Source of the DNA: Phylloscopus collybita
Lineage: Eukaryota > Chordata > Aves > Passeriformes > Phylloscopidae
Direction of reading: 5' to 3'
Assembly: GCA_027886175.1 (NCBI GenBank)
Contig: JAJNNQ010000026.1
Coordinates: 11,508,001-11,572,000, forward strand
Length of the DNA: 64,000 nt
Part shown: positions 1-13,500 of the stretch, piece after piece
Layout of the letters: each line of letters opens with the position of its first letter
Position numbering within the stretch: the first letter of the stretch is position 1
Made by a program: the position numbers and the translations under genes
The notes under the pieces: generated by a model
The model's input: the letters and a program-made list of their open reading frames with translations, nothing else
The model's database searches: none
What the model was told of the DNA's origin: nothing

Positions 1-931
1 AAGTGATGGACTGAGAGGATCAATATAATCCAGAACAAGATGTGGGGGAAATAACAGGAAGGCTATAAATGATATAATTTAGAGTTAGGGATTAGGTAAA
101 GTGCCTGCATTAGGAATTACATTATTAAAAATATGTGTTCACGTTCTGGCTAATCCAGGAATGAAAAATGCTGAGCTTATGGTATTCATGTGTCTGGTCT
201 TCCTCCTAAAAGTGACTGTACATATTTCACTTGAACACATATATTTAAAATTAATAGCAGTTGCCAAAGACAGAACTAAGCATGTTATAGAGAATGTAAA
301 ATTTATAGATACGGCTTTCAGGCAGCTGCAGAAGCAAGACTCTCTAGAGCCTGCTTAATTTTTTAAAATGTAACAGCAGCTCCAATATTGTAAGTACTGT
401 GTATAACAAGCAAAATAAAACAGAACAGTTAACTTGAAATAGCTTGGGACAACTCCACACCTTGGGAACATATCCTCCACATTCTTTCCAAGCCTTGTGC
501 ACCTAGATATTGGTGGCATTGCTTTTGGGATTATCACTAGGAAAACCTGAGTTTACACCACCCCAGTTGCCAAGCATTATCAACATTTCTGCCAACACAT
601 TATCCTGCACTACCAAAGCAGCAGCCGGACTCTGACAGCCAGTACCTGTTTCTAGCACCCCCCCCCCCCGACTCCCCCCCAGATACAAGTACCAGAGCAG
701 TGTCATCTCTTTGGCATCAATATACTACAGCAAAGGTCTAGGATTGAAAACCACTGGTTTTTAATGCCTACTCAAGTGGCTGATACTACCACTGGTGTCA
801 GCATCTCCCTTTCTGCCCCATGTTGAAAGGATGTGAGAGTGCTCAGGCACAGAACTGCCTTATCCTCTTTCCTGTCCTAAATCATGCTACCTTCAGTCTG
901 CCCACCCCCTCCAGCCCCAGTCTCTAATACA
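1..931. other. AMD1 downstream flank, left part
   Basis: AT-rich and non-coding as far as I can see. It holds a C12 tract at 658-669 and a C7 run at 674-680. Confidence 0.5.
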
Positions 932-1530
932 GGATCAGAGAATGGTTTGGATTGGAAGGAACCTTAAAGATCTCCCCTGCCACTGGATGAAACACCCTCA
1001 GCTTTGCAACCACAACACCAAGCCCTGGTGAACACCACTGGTGACCAGCCACCAGCTGGTGGATGTGGCACCACTCACAGCTTCTCTGGGTCTGATGACC
1101 CAGCCAGATTTTTTACTCAGCCAACAGGGTACCCAGTTTCTCCAGCATGGTGTGACACAGCACCTAAGATTTACTGAAGCCCAGGTGGACACCATCCACC
1201 TTCCCCTCATCCACAGAGTGGGTCAGCTGGCCAGAGGTGGAGATCAGGTTGGTCAATCAGGACCTGTCTTTCACAAACACATGCTGGCTGGGCCTGATTG
1301 TTCTGTATGTGCTGTGTGACAGTGCTCAGTGTCATGTGCTCCATGACCTTCCCTGGCAACAAGGTCAGGCTGCCAGAGCCTCCTTGTGGCCCTTGTTGTA
1401 GGTGGGCATCACATTTGCTACCCTCCAGCCAACTGGGACCTTCTCAGTTAACCAGGACTGCTGTTAAATAATTAAAAGTGGCTCAACTAGGTCTTTCACC
1501 AGCTCCCTCAGTACTCTTCAGAACTAGATT
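932..1530 (-). mobile_element. Old CR1 LINE copy, internally deleted
   Basis: A CR1 3' end (AGAATGGTTTGGATTGGAAGG) is joined after poorly matching sequence to reverse-transcriptase-region sequence, with recognisable blocks such as CTGTATGTGCTGTGTGACAG, GCTCCATGACCTTCCC and GGGCATCACATTTGCTA. It lies in the AMD1 downstream flank; the frame is broken. Confidence 0.75.
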
Positions 1531-2369
1531 ACAACTTATTTGTCATGGCTGAAATTCTTGAAACAGGACCTCTCTTGATGCTGCAGATTAGAATTTCTTA
1601 TTTTCATAGTTTGTTGGGCATTTTACAAAGTCTTAAGTACTTGGAATAACTACAAGTTAGTTTACTATCCAGAACACTATCAGAGATATGTAAAATCACA
1701 GATAAGGTTCTGGTTGACTAAAGAAACCTGTATTCAGAACTGAACAATTAAAAAGGTTTTAAGACCTCCAATACCAACACAATACTTAGGTGACTTTGGA
1801 AGATATCAGCACTGCTGGAGCTTTGCAGGTATAAATAAACTGCTGCTGCTCTTCCTGTAGGACTTACCACATGAACTCAAGGAATTTTCAATTGAGCTGG
1901 TTGCATCTGCTTAGCACTGACATTCCTAGCCACTAGCTTCTGGTCTACATTACTGTCTGGATTAGGTACCTGCCTACTTTACCTTCAGAGATAATTCTCA
2001 CCTTGAACTCTCAAAGCCAGTCTAACCTTAAGTATGTAAGTGTATGCCAATTCGTTACTTAGAAGCAGTCCTCTTAAATCAGCAGGCTATTTAGAATATT
2101 TAATGCTTAAGAAAAATACACAGGTTAAATGTAGACAAGTTTTTGTGTTCATTTAGAGAAACAGTTTTAGCTTCAAGAATAGTGTAACATTTTCACTTGG
2201 TTTCATTTGACATGCTGCCTCATTTTAAACTGTCAGTGTGTTGAGATGCATCCCCTACAGGAGCAGTGCAAATTAGGACAGTAAGGACATTAATCAATTT
2301 CAGAATTAAACCATTTGATACCAAAAAGCATGAAGAGAGCGAAGGATAAAATTGCTGGATCATCACTAC
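1531..2369. other. AMD1 downstream flank, right part
   Basis: No gene, RNA or repeat seen between the CR1 copy and the distal AMD1 poly(A) site. Confidence 0.5.
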
Positions 2370-2387
2370 AAACAATTTAAGCGGACT

Positions 2388-2393
2388 TTTATT
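2388..2393 (-). terminator. AMD1: Distal AMD1 polyadenylation signal
   Basis: AATAAA within CTTCAATAAAAGTCC, followed by a GT-rich stretch (TTGTTTGTAGTGATG), as expected of a true cleavage site near 2365-2372. It defines the long 3' end. Confidence 0.7.
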
Positions 2394-3755
2394 GAAGCTT
2401 TAAGTTGTGGTACAGATATTTTTAAATGATCAAAGTCTAACACCACAGAAATTATAAACACCATACTCCCCCCATCCTGATCACCCAGATAGTTCAATAA
2501 CCCATTCAACAGCTTTCATTTTCATAGACGAGGCTTATGTTTCTTTTTGTAAGATGCATTCTTTCAGTATTACTCAAAAAGGGATCTTCAGTCTACTTAA
2601 AGGACCTCAAGCCAAAAAATGTCAGAACAGTTGAGACAATGCAAGAACAAAAAAAACCCCATTGAAATATTGGTCCTCAATATTAACACCAAAAAGCATT
2701 AGTGCCATTTACAGCATGTAATTGATAACATTGGTAAAGAATATCAATAATATGCTTAAAATAAAAAAAATCAAAATGTTCCAACCACTTGATTTCTAAC
2801 CAAGCAGACTTTAGTTTAGAAGCACTGAAAAAGTGCTTCATTTATAAATACGGAAGGAACAAAAGAACCATTGCATCAAACCAGGAAGTTAAAACATTGC
2901 ACGGACAAGAGGGGAAAAATAATCTCAATTTTGTTGTTAACATGCTGGTCTCACAGCTGTTAAAATCTCAGTATTTGCAAACAAACATAGCTGAAAGTGT
3001 GCCAGCTTTTCAAAGCCTGCATTTTAGTCAATACTCATTAAAGTGACTTTGAATTACACACTTCTTCATGCTCCATGAATAGCATTCTACTTCACTTCTG
3101 TCCAGGTGTCCCAGACAGTTCTTGTTCTATACCTTCACTTAATGCCCTCAAGTCACAGTAAGAGGAGCCACCTTAGCAATTAGGAGGAAAAAACAGATGA
3201 GTCACAACACTCAAGTACAACATAAGTCACATGCACAACAATGTCACAGGACTATCACAAGACAGAGCCATTAGCTTTGCTTGGAACAACAAAATGAAGT
3301 GACACTGGACCAGTTTAGAAGCACTCTTTACAGTCCGAAGTGGCAGGTCACAGGGTTTACTGAGAACAATCCAAACCAATCAACACACCCAGACTGGCAA
3401 ATTCCACTCCTCCACCAGCCATACCTGCCAGTGCTCAGGAGCACCAGCTTCCTGTTCTGACCTGACAGGTGATTAGGACAGAAGATGCCAATATGAACCT
3501 GCACTTTGCAAAGCTGTCACACAATTACACCAGAGCACTTGAAGCCTGGCTCAGCTCTTCCCCTGTCAAGTCTTGGACCTTCATCCAATTCTGCCATTGC
3601 GTAGCGGTGTGACAGCTCGGGGATGTGGACAGACAAATGACCATTCAGGTGAGACAAAATTTAGCCTGCACTAGTACCGATACCCAAGTTACTAAAGGTG
3701 AAAGACCAATGCATTAGCCCAGTTCTACAGGAGAGCTGAGCAAATTCCTAGAAGC

Positions 3756-3761
3756 TTTATT
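3756..3761 (-). terminator. AMD1: Second proximal AMD1 polyadenylation signal (candidate)
   Basis: AATAAA on the minus strand about 620 nt after the stop codon; an alternative to the signal at 3866-3871. Confidence 0.45.
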
Positions 3762-3865
3762 AAGAGTATGAAAAGTCAGTCTGATTTAAAAATAAATCAA
3801 CCACCACCTGTAGTAGCAAAACAACTTGTAACTGTTTTAAAGAACTTTCTCCAAACATGAAAGTG

Positions 3866-3871
3866 TTTATT
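3866..3871 (-). terminator. AMD1: Proximal AMD1 polyadenylation signal (candidate)
   Basis: AATAAA on the minus strand about 510 nt after the stop codon; a second AATAAA follows at 3756-3761. Either would give a short AMD1 mRNA. Confidence 0.5.
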
Positions 3872-4000
3872 AGGAATCAGTTTCATTAGAAATCATAGAA
3901 GTTCATCAAAAACTGTTTTAGACTGAAATCACAACAGATTAAAAAAAAGAGTGACAATTAAACAGAGAACTGTCCCCAGTGAGTAGGTTGAGGCTGAAAT

Positions 4001-4378
4001 CTAATGAGGACGAAAGCCTTGTCTGTGGGGAATTTTTGGTGATACTTGGAGAAAAACTATACTGTGTGTAATTCTACCTGAATCATTTTTACAAGTGTTG
4101 TAAAGTTTCATACAGTAAGATTTTTCTACATGCACTTCAATTTCACAGCAAGAGTGGCATAAAGTACCTAAACACAGAAGAGAGCATTCATGCAAGATAT
4201 CTAACTCCTTGATATAATAATGCATACAATTCAAAATGGTTATACTATGATTACACCTAGGGCTTTCCACAACTACAAGGTGGTGGGAGTGGAAAGCATG
4301 GCCCCCTGAATCATTAACTAGAAAGCAACCACCACCTTCTATATGGGATTTCTTTTTGCGCTTTTTCTTCATTCTTAA
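4001..4378 (-). CDS. AMD1: In-frame AMD1 stop-codon-readthrough extension (125 codons plus TAG)
   Basis: Seen: directly after the AMD1 TGA, the same frame continues with TTA AGA ATG for 125 sense codons to TAG at 4003-4001. The tail opens with a lysine/arginine cluster (LRMKKKRKKKSH), is then cysteine- and histidine-rich, and ends RQGFRPH. Known: vertebrate AMD1 mRNA has a conserved downstream in-frame ORF of about this length (127 codons in human). Rare readthrough ribosomes enter it and stall near its end, forming a queue that limits output per mRNA. Inferred: this is the bird version. An open run of 125 codons in an AT-rich 3'UTR is unlikely by chance. The TGA TTA context is not the classical TGA CTA readthrough context. 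Confidence 0.82.
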   Translation of the reverse strand, partial: LRMKKKRKKKSHIEGGGCFLVNDSGGHAFHSHHLVVVESPRCNHSITILNCMHYYIKELDILHECSLLCLGTLCHSCCEIEVHVEKSYCMKLYNTCKNDSGRITHSIVFLQVSPKIPHRQGFRPH

Positions 4379-4519
4379 TCAACTGTGCTGTTGCTGACGA
4401 TTTTTTGTAAAACTGGTAAAAACAAAATTATAATCACTGAATTGGGCAATCTGGTGATCAAGACGTTTAAACCCCTCAATCTTCTGGGCAGAGGAAAACA
4501 CTGTGCGACATTTAGAGCT
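4379..4519 (-). CDS. AMD1: AMD1 coding exon 9 with stop codon
   Basis: 141 nt of coding sequence; acceptor TTTCCTAG. It encodes [20 protein letters not shown] and onward to the [10 protein letters not shown]-terminus, then TGA at 4381-4379. The frame stays open beyond this stop; the extension is listed separately. Confidence 0.96.
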   Translation of the reverse strand, partial: SSKCRTVFSSAQKIEGFKRLDHQIAQFSDYNFVFTSFTKNRQQQHS

Positions 4520-7500
4520 CTAGGAAACAAAAGAAAAAAGGGAAAGTTACCTTTTAAACTGTCATTTAGAGATAGGTTAGCACACTGCATTTCATGTATG
4601 GTTCTTATCAACATGTTTTAAAACTCTTCCTGACAGTGGTGCAGAAAGCTTGATTCCCAAGAAGTGATTCTGCTCCCTACATAGGGTACTGCTCTTCTGT
4701 GAAGAAGTATGGGGGGTGGAGCACCTCTTCTATGGACACAGGCTGAGAGAATTGGAGTTGTTCAGCCTGGAGAAGAGAAGGCTCTGGGGAGACCTTAGAG
4801 CACTTTCCAGTACCTAAAGGGGGCTACAAGAGCTGGAAAGGGTCTTTTTGCCAGAGCATGTAGTCATAGAACAAGTGGTGACAAGATTTAAACTGAAAGA
4901 GGGTGAATTTAGATTAGATACTAGGAAAAAAAAAAATCTTCATTGTGGGGGTGGTGAGACACTGGAACAGGTTGCCCAGAAAAGCTGTGGATGCCCCATC
5001 CCTGGCAGTGTTCAAAGGCCAGGCTAGATGGGGCTTTGAGCAACCTGGTCTAGTGAAAAGTATCACTGGTCATGGCAGGGATTCAGAACTAGATTATCTT
5101 TAAGGTCCCTTCCAACCCAAATAATTTTGTGGTTTTGTGATTAGCTGAGAACAACACCATTAACAGCAAGTTCTGCAACTGACAGTTGCAGGCAAATCCA
5201 GAAAAATGCCAAAGCAAGAAATTATGCCTATACATAACTATAGAGGAAGTCACTAGAATTCTGGGACTGGGATGCCGCATCTTACTGATTCTGAAGTTTT
5301 CTGAAGATCAGATTTAGTACATGTCAAAGTAAGACTGAAGAGTATTTTTACTTTCCAAAGAAACTACCACTCAAATATAGAGGCAAACTGGAAGCTGTTA
5401 ATCTCCAGCAAAAATCTCTAGCCTTGCTTCATTTGTGTCTATACATATTTCATCAGCTGATGAGCTAATGCAAGAAAACTCACCTGATTAACAAAGAGAG
5501 TTGTCACAAATTTTCCTGGCTTGAAAACCTCTACAACTTTTCTAATCAGGTCATCGTAAGAGGTCTGACTTATGTTTGTTTCAAAACTAACATAAGAAAA
5601 CTCTGGTTCTGGAGTGATGTGAATAGTCCAGTAAGTTCCCTGAAAAAAAACCAAGATATTATTACCACCAAATACTTATTTCTTTTTATTTACCAACATT
5701 AATTATTAATGAGTGTAAAACTTACATCCGATTTCATCCCATTCATTGAATACCCACAAGGATTGAACATTGTAGCATCAATAACAGAACCTGGTATCAG
5801 GTCACGAATTCCACTCATCTGAAACAAAGTTAAACAACTCTGCTTATCATGCATCCTTACATGTGTTTAGATTTAACCCAAAGACAGAATGAACATCTAT
5901 TTAGCAAGAAGCACACCAGAATTCTCCCAATACCAAGTCAGTCTGAGTAGGTGCACCGCTGCAGATGACCTTGGTTTGCATCCTGTCACTACATCAAAGG
6001 CAGTGACAAGCTGCACACAAGCTATCACACTGCCTCTTACAGAGCCCAGCTGCATCCATGCAAGACAAGGAAACAGCTTAGAACTCTAAAACATATTTGC
6101 TTTTGCTGCTGAAATGGAAAATGGAGCTTCTCTTCAACCACTAAGTGAAGGCTGTTTACATTTACTCCAGAGTAAGGATCCTTTATACCCTAGGAAAAAG
6201 TGCAATCCCAAGTGTTTTGATTTACCACACAGTACCTGAGCTACAGCCAAATCTCAATAGCAAATACAGTATGAGAATCAAAGCCTAAGATGGAAAACAA
6301 GATTAAGTCAGTGTACTTGTCAGGAAAACTTGTTTATGTCACATGACTTCCCCATCCGGGAAAACGAGGCAAATCCATCAAGTTATGCTTAGACCCCAAA
6401 TCTGCCCTCCCCCTCATCCAAATGGCCCCCTGATTTGCTACCTACTTAACCTTTACATTTCTTATCCCAGTCTAAGTGTTACTCATAATCTACATCCTTG
6501 AAACTTACTCAAATTGTGGTTTTATTCCTACTCCTACAGTCTTGAGTAAAAGCTTTCAATCACCCAAAGCACTGCATATTGCTGCTTTCACTAAAGGAAG
6601 GGCATTGAAAACATCAAGCTGTATTCCCCAAAACATTCCTGAGTTAAATCCATTTTCCTCCCAAAGTATCAACCCACCACTTTTTATGACATCTCTCCTA
6701 CCACAAAATAAACCTTGTATTAAAAGGTAAGTGAATGAAGCATTTTGTTGCCCAATTTCCACAGTTCCCCAAAATGCTCAGTTTTCAAGCAAACATACAC
6801 GAGTGACATCATTTGCAGTAACACCATCTTTCATGTAGAACTGGTCCATAACTACTGGGTCAAGCTCACTCATCAGAATTTCCAGTGTCTGATCAGGCTG
6901 ATTGGATATCCGACTCTCTGGGAAATCCAGGGTGTACAGGTACCTACATAAAGCACAAATCAAGTATGTAACACATTGACAGCACCAAATTCTACTGTAA
7001 ATATTCCAAACTCTTCACATACATACCAGCAATCAGAGTTCATACGCCCCATGCAATAAGCTGCTCCATCTAGACAAGACAAAAAGCCTCCAGTTAATGT
7101 ACCACAGCTGAACATTTATGTAAAATATTACATTCATTTCTTATTTAAAGACAGAGACCTTTCACAGAACCCCACGAGGTTCACTGATGCAGTCAGTGGC
7201 TGTATCAAATAACCAGGCATTTAACTTCAGGAATGCAAAGTTAATGATGAGAAAAGCAAGAAGTGGGTCTGGACACCCCAGCTGAGAGACTACTACCAGG
7301 AAATTGATATTACAGTTTAGCTATGCACAGAGAGAAACCCTGGTACTTTTAAAGCCTCCGTCAAAGGCATTTATGATTATCATTTATCTTCAAATAACTC
7401 AGATGAGTACCACAGCTTCCATGTTCCTTCAAAAACCTGTCACTTTAAAATTTAAGATTCTTCTTGTAACTCTTAAACTGTATTAAAAGTTTAAATTCTG

Positions 7501-10500
7501 TTTTTAGCATAGTAACTTCTCTGAGAAAAGGCCACATTTTTCTTCAGTGTATTACTTACTTTAAATTACTATCCTAGCTTTTTAATAGGGCTTTCAGAAT
7601 TCTGCTGAGTGATTGGAAGTCTGAAGATAACCCCAGTTAAGACAAAGTACTCAATGTCAAGCTTAGTATAATTTAAATTTTGATCCTGGCAAGGTAGTAT
7701 CAGAAATTCAGAAAGTAAGTATTTATAGCTTTCAACTTTTATGCAAGGACTGCTGAATTCTTGGCCTGGCAGCCTGTACCTATTGCACTGCTCATCACTT
7801 CTCAGGTAACATCAATCCTTCACCCAACAAGTTTCATCAACTTACTTGGGAAAATATCATTAAGAAACTCTACTTCTTCCTGGAAATTCCTATGTGGGTA
7901 CTCCTGGTGGGAAGGCTTCATGAAATTCTTACGTGAATAAAAGAAGCTCTGAAAAAATAAAGGTGCATCTTAGGTATTGAGTATATCCATCCATCTCGAA
8001 TCTAAGAGTTTAGACAAATGCAAGCATTTATCATGAACTTTCACAGGACCTGTTCTCCTTGTCGAAACACTGCCGTTTCAGAGGCACGGTTATTCCTCTC
8101 TTAATTTCTAAGCTTCAGGACCCAGTTTACTTACAAACTTGTTTTGCACTAGGGCAGCATGGGCACAGTTATCTTTAAGTAACTCAGCACAATGGTATTT
8201 CTTAGTTAGCACCCACTAAGATAAAAGGGCAACTGCTACAGCAGAGCAATCTTACATTACAGTCTTCCCATTATGGGAAGCATACATAAAGGTTCACGTT
8301 TCACAATATTTAACAAAAAGAGTGAACTTGAAATAGTAGCAAAAAGCTTTTTGTACATTCCAAGGAAGATTTTTGTCACCTTACCTGAATTGAGTCAAAC
8401 CCACTGTACTCCCTAGCAAGCTCCAACAGGGGAACCAGTGCTTGCAGTAAGAGGGTGGTACCACACGTCTTCAAAATGAAACGTCTCTTGGAGACAAACA
8501 TGCTACTCTCACTGTAAAAGAGATGTTAAGAATATATTCAGTGCTCCACGTAAACCAAGCCAGGAGGGAGTTGTTAGGTCTTGGTCCTTATCCCAACCAA
8601 ATGCATTACTCTAAGTGAACACCCAGCATTATGGCACAAACATACTTAGCAAATAGATCGAATCAATAGAATGCAGCTAACATTTGAGAACTGTTATGAT
8701 TTCCCAAAACAAACACCTGCTCTAAGCACGATATTACAGAACTGCTACATTACAGGAAAAGGCACACACATTAGACACCCTCAAACTATCTGAAAAATAC
8801 AAACATGCTATGAAGTGGGTACATAGGCACAGCTGTATGATATGCCTTACAAATAAGATACAGAAACTAAGTACACAAACTAGGTCAGATACTTAACTAC
8901 AGTCCAGCTGAACTAGAGCTAGGCATTGATATTACATCCAGAACATTTAAACATGCTTAACAAGTATCTTTTCATCAGGTAATTGAACCATGGGAGTAAA
9001 AAATTAGCTTAAATAACTCAAATTTGGAATGCTGTTTACAAACTCAAAATCAAGATTTAATTTCATCCATGATGCAGAGCAACTGGTTACTCTTTCCAGA
9101 ATTTTGTTTTAAATATATGAAGCTTGAAGAAACAAGACTTGAACACAGTTTCTTTGACTAGCTGGTTCTTAGCACAACCTTGCCCTCAAGGCAGTCTTTA
9201 AAGAGTACAAAAACTTCAGTATTGGTAATCTGAAGTAAACCAGAGAATGTCAAGTGTGTCTGTAAAGTTCATGTACACAAAGCAACAAAGTACTTTGCAA
9301 GATGAAAAACACATGGCAGAAGTAGCGTCTTTAAAACTAACTGCAGCACAACAAAAATCCCAGGGTTCCAGGAAGCTGCAGCTTTACAGATACCCTTAGG
9401 TCAGCTGCAAGAGTTGTTCCACTTGATTACATTAGTGCAGTTAAAGCTGACCTACCAATAAGGCTTTTTGCTGATCTATAAGGGACACCTACAGCCTATT
9501 CTGCTGAAGTAATTAATACTGAAATTCTGTATTGAGGGCATTTATGGATGGACACTATGGACAAAATTCAGTGATGAGGTGCAAAGCTGCCACAGTGCTG
9601 CCGATCTTTTCGTTAAAGGAAAAAAGAAACACAACTATGAACAGATTGCACCTCTGAGCAGGAGATCCCTGCAAGTTGTAGCCATCAATTGCCATTAACC
9701 CAAGACTAGAATCACATATGACAGCTTTCATTTTTTTCCCCTCTTAGGGACTAAAAGAATGAGCCAGTGCCTTACCTGAGTACATAAGCTTCCTGCTTGT
9801 CAGTTTTTGTCACACTTATGATCAAACAATGCACATTCTCCAGAAGTTTGTCCCACTCAAACCTGCAATGAAATTACAGAAGAGCACAAACAACAGGTTA
9901 AACAAACCAAAGCTTGCTGGAGCCCTGGGTAAAAAGCCCAAAGAAGATCAGAATTTTTGAGTTATTGGATCCGAGAGCACAAAATAAGAGTTTTCATACA
10001 GGCACTGTCTCTCACAACAATACTTTATTCTTTGATGGCTTAGTAGTTCTCAAAATCTGTTACTGTGATTTGCTATATGGAGACAACTGTCGAACAGCAA
10101 CCTCAAGCTTCTAACCAGGTGAGTCAGGATAACCTTAAATCCTGCATCCCACATGTTGGTAACGTAAGGTATGCTTTAGGTTGAACCTCTCTGCACTTCA
10201 ACCACAGTAGTCATTGGCAACTACTACAGCAATAAACCAGTAAGTTATCATTAAGATGTTTTAATTGACCAGCTTCAAGTCAAGCTCATAATTAACTGAA
10301 AAGCTAAAAATTAATAGATTTCAATGGCTTGAATTCCTCTTTGACCAACCAGGATCACAAAATTCTTTCATACAGTGCAAATTGTAGCTATGGTGCTAGA
10401 ATTTAGTATGGTGGTAGAAGTTTAGTATTTCAATTCTCTACTAATATTACTCATTCTACAAGGAGTCTGAAGCAAACAAAAAACCAAAACACAAACAAAA

Positions 10501-13500
10501 AAACAAACAAGACAAAAGAACCAAGGGCTCAAATTAGGCTAAAAGACTTTCAAGTACTCAAGAGAAACAAGGACTTGCAAAAAAACTACTTTGGTTGTTA
10601 CTTCAGTCTTGTGTGTACACAGATTAGTGGAATTCAACATAGTCAATTTTGCTATAAATAAGACAGGAACAGATACAGCTTCCTGACGTCACAAAATTAC
10701 AAGACTGCCAGCTGTCCTACTTCTCCCTTCCCACAGCATATTCCACCTGCAGATTTGTGCTGGCTCTTGTCCTCAGAGATGTCACGATCCAAGAGATTTA
10801 CTAAACCAGCATAAAACTAAGCTGCTCATCAGTAGAGCTGGAATAACTGCAGGAGCTAGGAGCATGAAAAAAATTGCCAATTTTTCATCACCAAGCAAGC
10901 TCAGCTTGCCCATATAAAACTGTCAGCCTAATCCTTCTTCAGGAGGCAGACCTCTCACCCTTTACTGACACTGCAAAAGCCTCATGGCTGTACTCCAGGA
11001 CAGAGCACTCACTGTTAATTCCATCAACACACTTTCTCCTGCAGCCACCAGTCCTTCCCCTTAGAAAACTGGTCAGTTCATGAAGTTGAAGTTACAGATC
11101 CTGTTGTATGTATGTATGTAAAACATCCACTTTAGTCTTTCTACAGTCAGCAAACAAATGTCTTAACTTCTCCCTCAATTAATTCATCTGTTCAGGAGAA
11201 TACCTTTTGAAACTGAATTCTGTACCTTTACTTTTTCCCATTTAAAGTACATATTACACAAGAACAGTAATATTAATAAATATGATTCAACCAGAACATA
11301 TGTTAAGAAAATCCTATCCATTAAAAAAACTCATAATCAAGTGTACACCTGCTTAATTTAGAAATTCAGTGATATAACTGGATACTTAAAATCAAAGTGA
11401 GGTTTACCTCAGTTAGTGACCTTTGATAAAATGCTTTTCTGCAAACATGGACATGATAGCACAGACACTCAAATCTCCATGTCAAATTAAAAAGGTTATT
11501 TTGAATGCTCAGCTCAAGTCCCACACATTTACTCAGCTCTATGCTTTATGTCATTGACTGGATTTAGCTCTGTTCTTAAAACTCAAGTGTACATGAATAT
11601 GCAAGTAGCTGCTCACCTTGGAAAGCCTGGCAATTGCAAGGAGTGAAGCTAGATACAATATAATCTTCTAAATGTTCCTAGGAAATCATACTATTTTGCT
11701 AGTAAGAGTACTAAAGGATTTGGTCTTCTCTGGCTACAGCACACCAGCCTAAGTTGCCAGCGTAAATTTCTTCTTTGCATGAAGAAACAAAATCACCAGC
11801 CACTCTTTGTGTAAATTGAGCTAGGTAACGTATTAGAGTGTTCAGACCATTCCAGCATCCCCACTGACATTTTATCTGCCATTAAATGAACACCCAGAGT
11901 CTGACATTGCATTTGAGAAAGGTGAGGAAGAGTTCCCTGATGCTAAGCTGTACTAACCCCATTTGTACATTACTACAAATCTGATTTTGTACTTGTCCCA
12001 AGTATTAATGGGCACGTAACTATCTTAGGCTTTGCAAGAGCATACGTCTCAGCCACCACAAGCTTCTTACCCGGTCAGACAGTCAAAACCTCAGCCTTAT
12101 GCAGGCAAGTGACACTTATTCCTTAAGTATCACTGTAGTACAGTTCTGTGCATGCATTTCTGGGAAACGTCTTGCCATGTTTTCAGACAAATATTAGCAG
12201 AGGAAGATGTGACAAGTTTGATAGTTCAGTGAGGGGTCAGTACAGCACCAACAACACCTTATCATGTTAAGTGCAAAGCCCACGACACAAAGCAAGTCCT
12301 GTTTTGCTTGCTGGTACTACAGTCAGTTTTAGATACCACGGCTGAAATCTGCAGTTGCACGAGACCTTTGCATATCACAGCTTTGCTCAAGTCCTCATAT
12401 CATGCTACAGAAACCATACCTAAGCATACACTAAATGTTGTGTTCAGCCTTTACAGAAATAAAGGACAAGGTCATAAATTGATCTGTCTAGAGCAGCATT
12501 ATGGAAAAACCCAACAACTTTAGAATTAGACAAGATGCCAGGCTTGCCCTAGAAGCATACATAAACTAACAAAGGGTTGCCAGGATGAGACTTGGCCACA
12601 TTAGGGGGATAAGTTCTGCAGGGATCCTGGCCTGTATCCCTCTGCATTTTAAAGTACAGAAAACTAAAGAAAGGCTGGATTTGATCCAACATAATCTATT
12701 TAAACAAGATGACCTTCATATTTTGCATGTTCTATTGTTTAAAGCACAGCTAAGGAAGAACATCTGGGACTACTTTGTACCAAGTAGATTAAGTTCACTA
12801 CAAGTCTAACTCTGGCATTTCTTCCCTTTTTTTTTAATCCATGTAATTGTCACTAGTTGAGACAAGCAATATTTACCCACACTTGAATGAAGAAACAAAA
12901 TCAACTTGAAAATTAGTATTTGAATGGCTATCACTACATGTATTGCAGCTATTCAATAATAAGTAAAAATCCATTAAGTTAGTAATTTAAGTATTTGAGA
13001 ACGCTACTAATTACATAACTGAGTTAAGTTTGAACTTGGAAGCAAAGCCTGCAGCTGAGAAAGGGTACCCAAGTAAGACTGATTCTCAATGAAGTGCCAT
13101 CATGGACTTCTGCTCCTCAAAATTCTCCCTTCAATGACCAATGTGCAAGGCACTACTATTTCCTAAATTACTTCTCATAGCCAGACATCAGGACAATGCC
13201 ACTTTGGAAACTGCCTTCCTATACTCAAACACAGTAGAATATAATCCGTGAGAGTCATTGGCAGCTCTCACTAGAAGCAAGTTCTGCAGCAGACCTGCAG
13301 ACACCAACTTGAGACTGACTCCTCACTTACATGGGCTTATTGACCACTTAATTCCAGAGCTGTAAGAGTCCCTTTCTGAATTTTCAAATAAGTGCTACTT
13401 ATCCAGAGTCAAGTTAGTTTCTTCAATGGGCAAGCACGATGCACTTAAATGACTGTACCTTCTCAGAGAATATCAAATGAAAATGGAATACATCTGCTCA

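Larger units (their letters stand above)
2370..4378 (-). other. AMD1: AMD1 3'UTR
   Basis: About 2.0 kb from the stop codon to the distal AATAAA. Its first 378 nt are the open readthrough tail. The size fits the long AMD1 mRNA of mammals, which also make a shorter form by proximal polyadenylation. Confidence 0.75.

Noticed and set aside
1041..1319. 92-codon plus-strand frame
   Set aside because: Antisense shadow of the old CR1 element at 932-1530.
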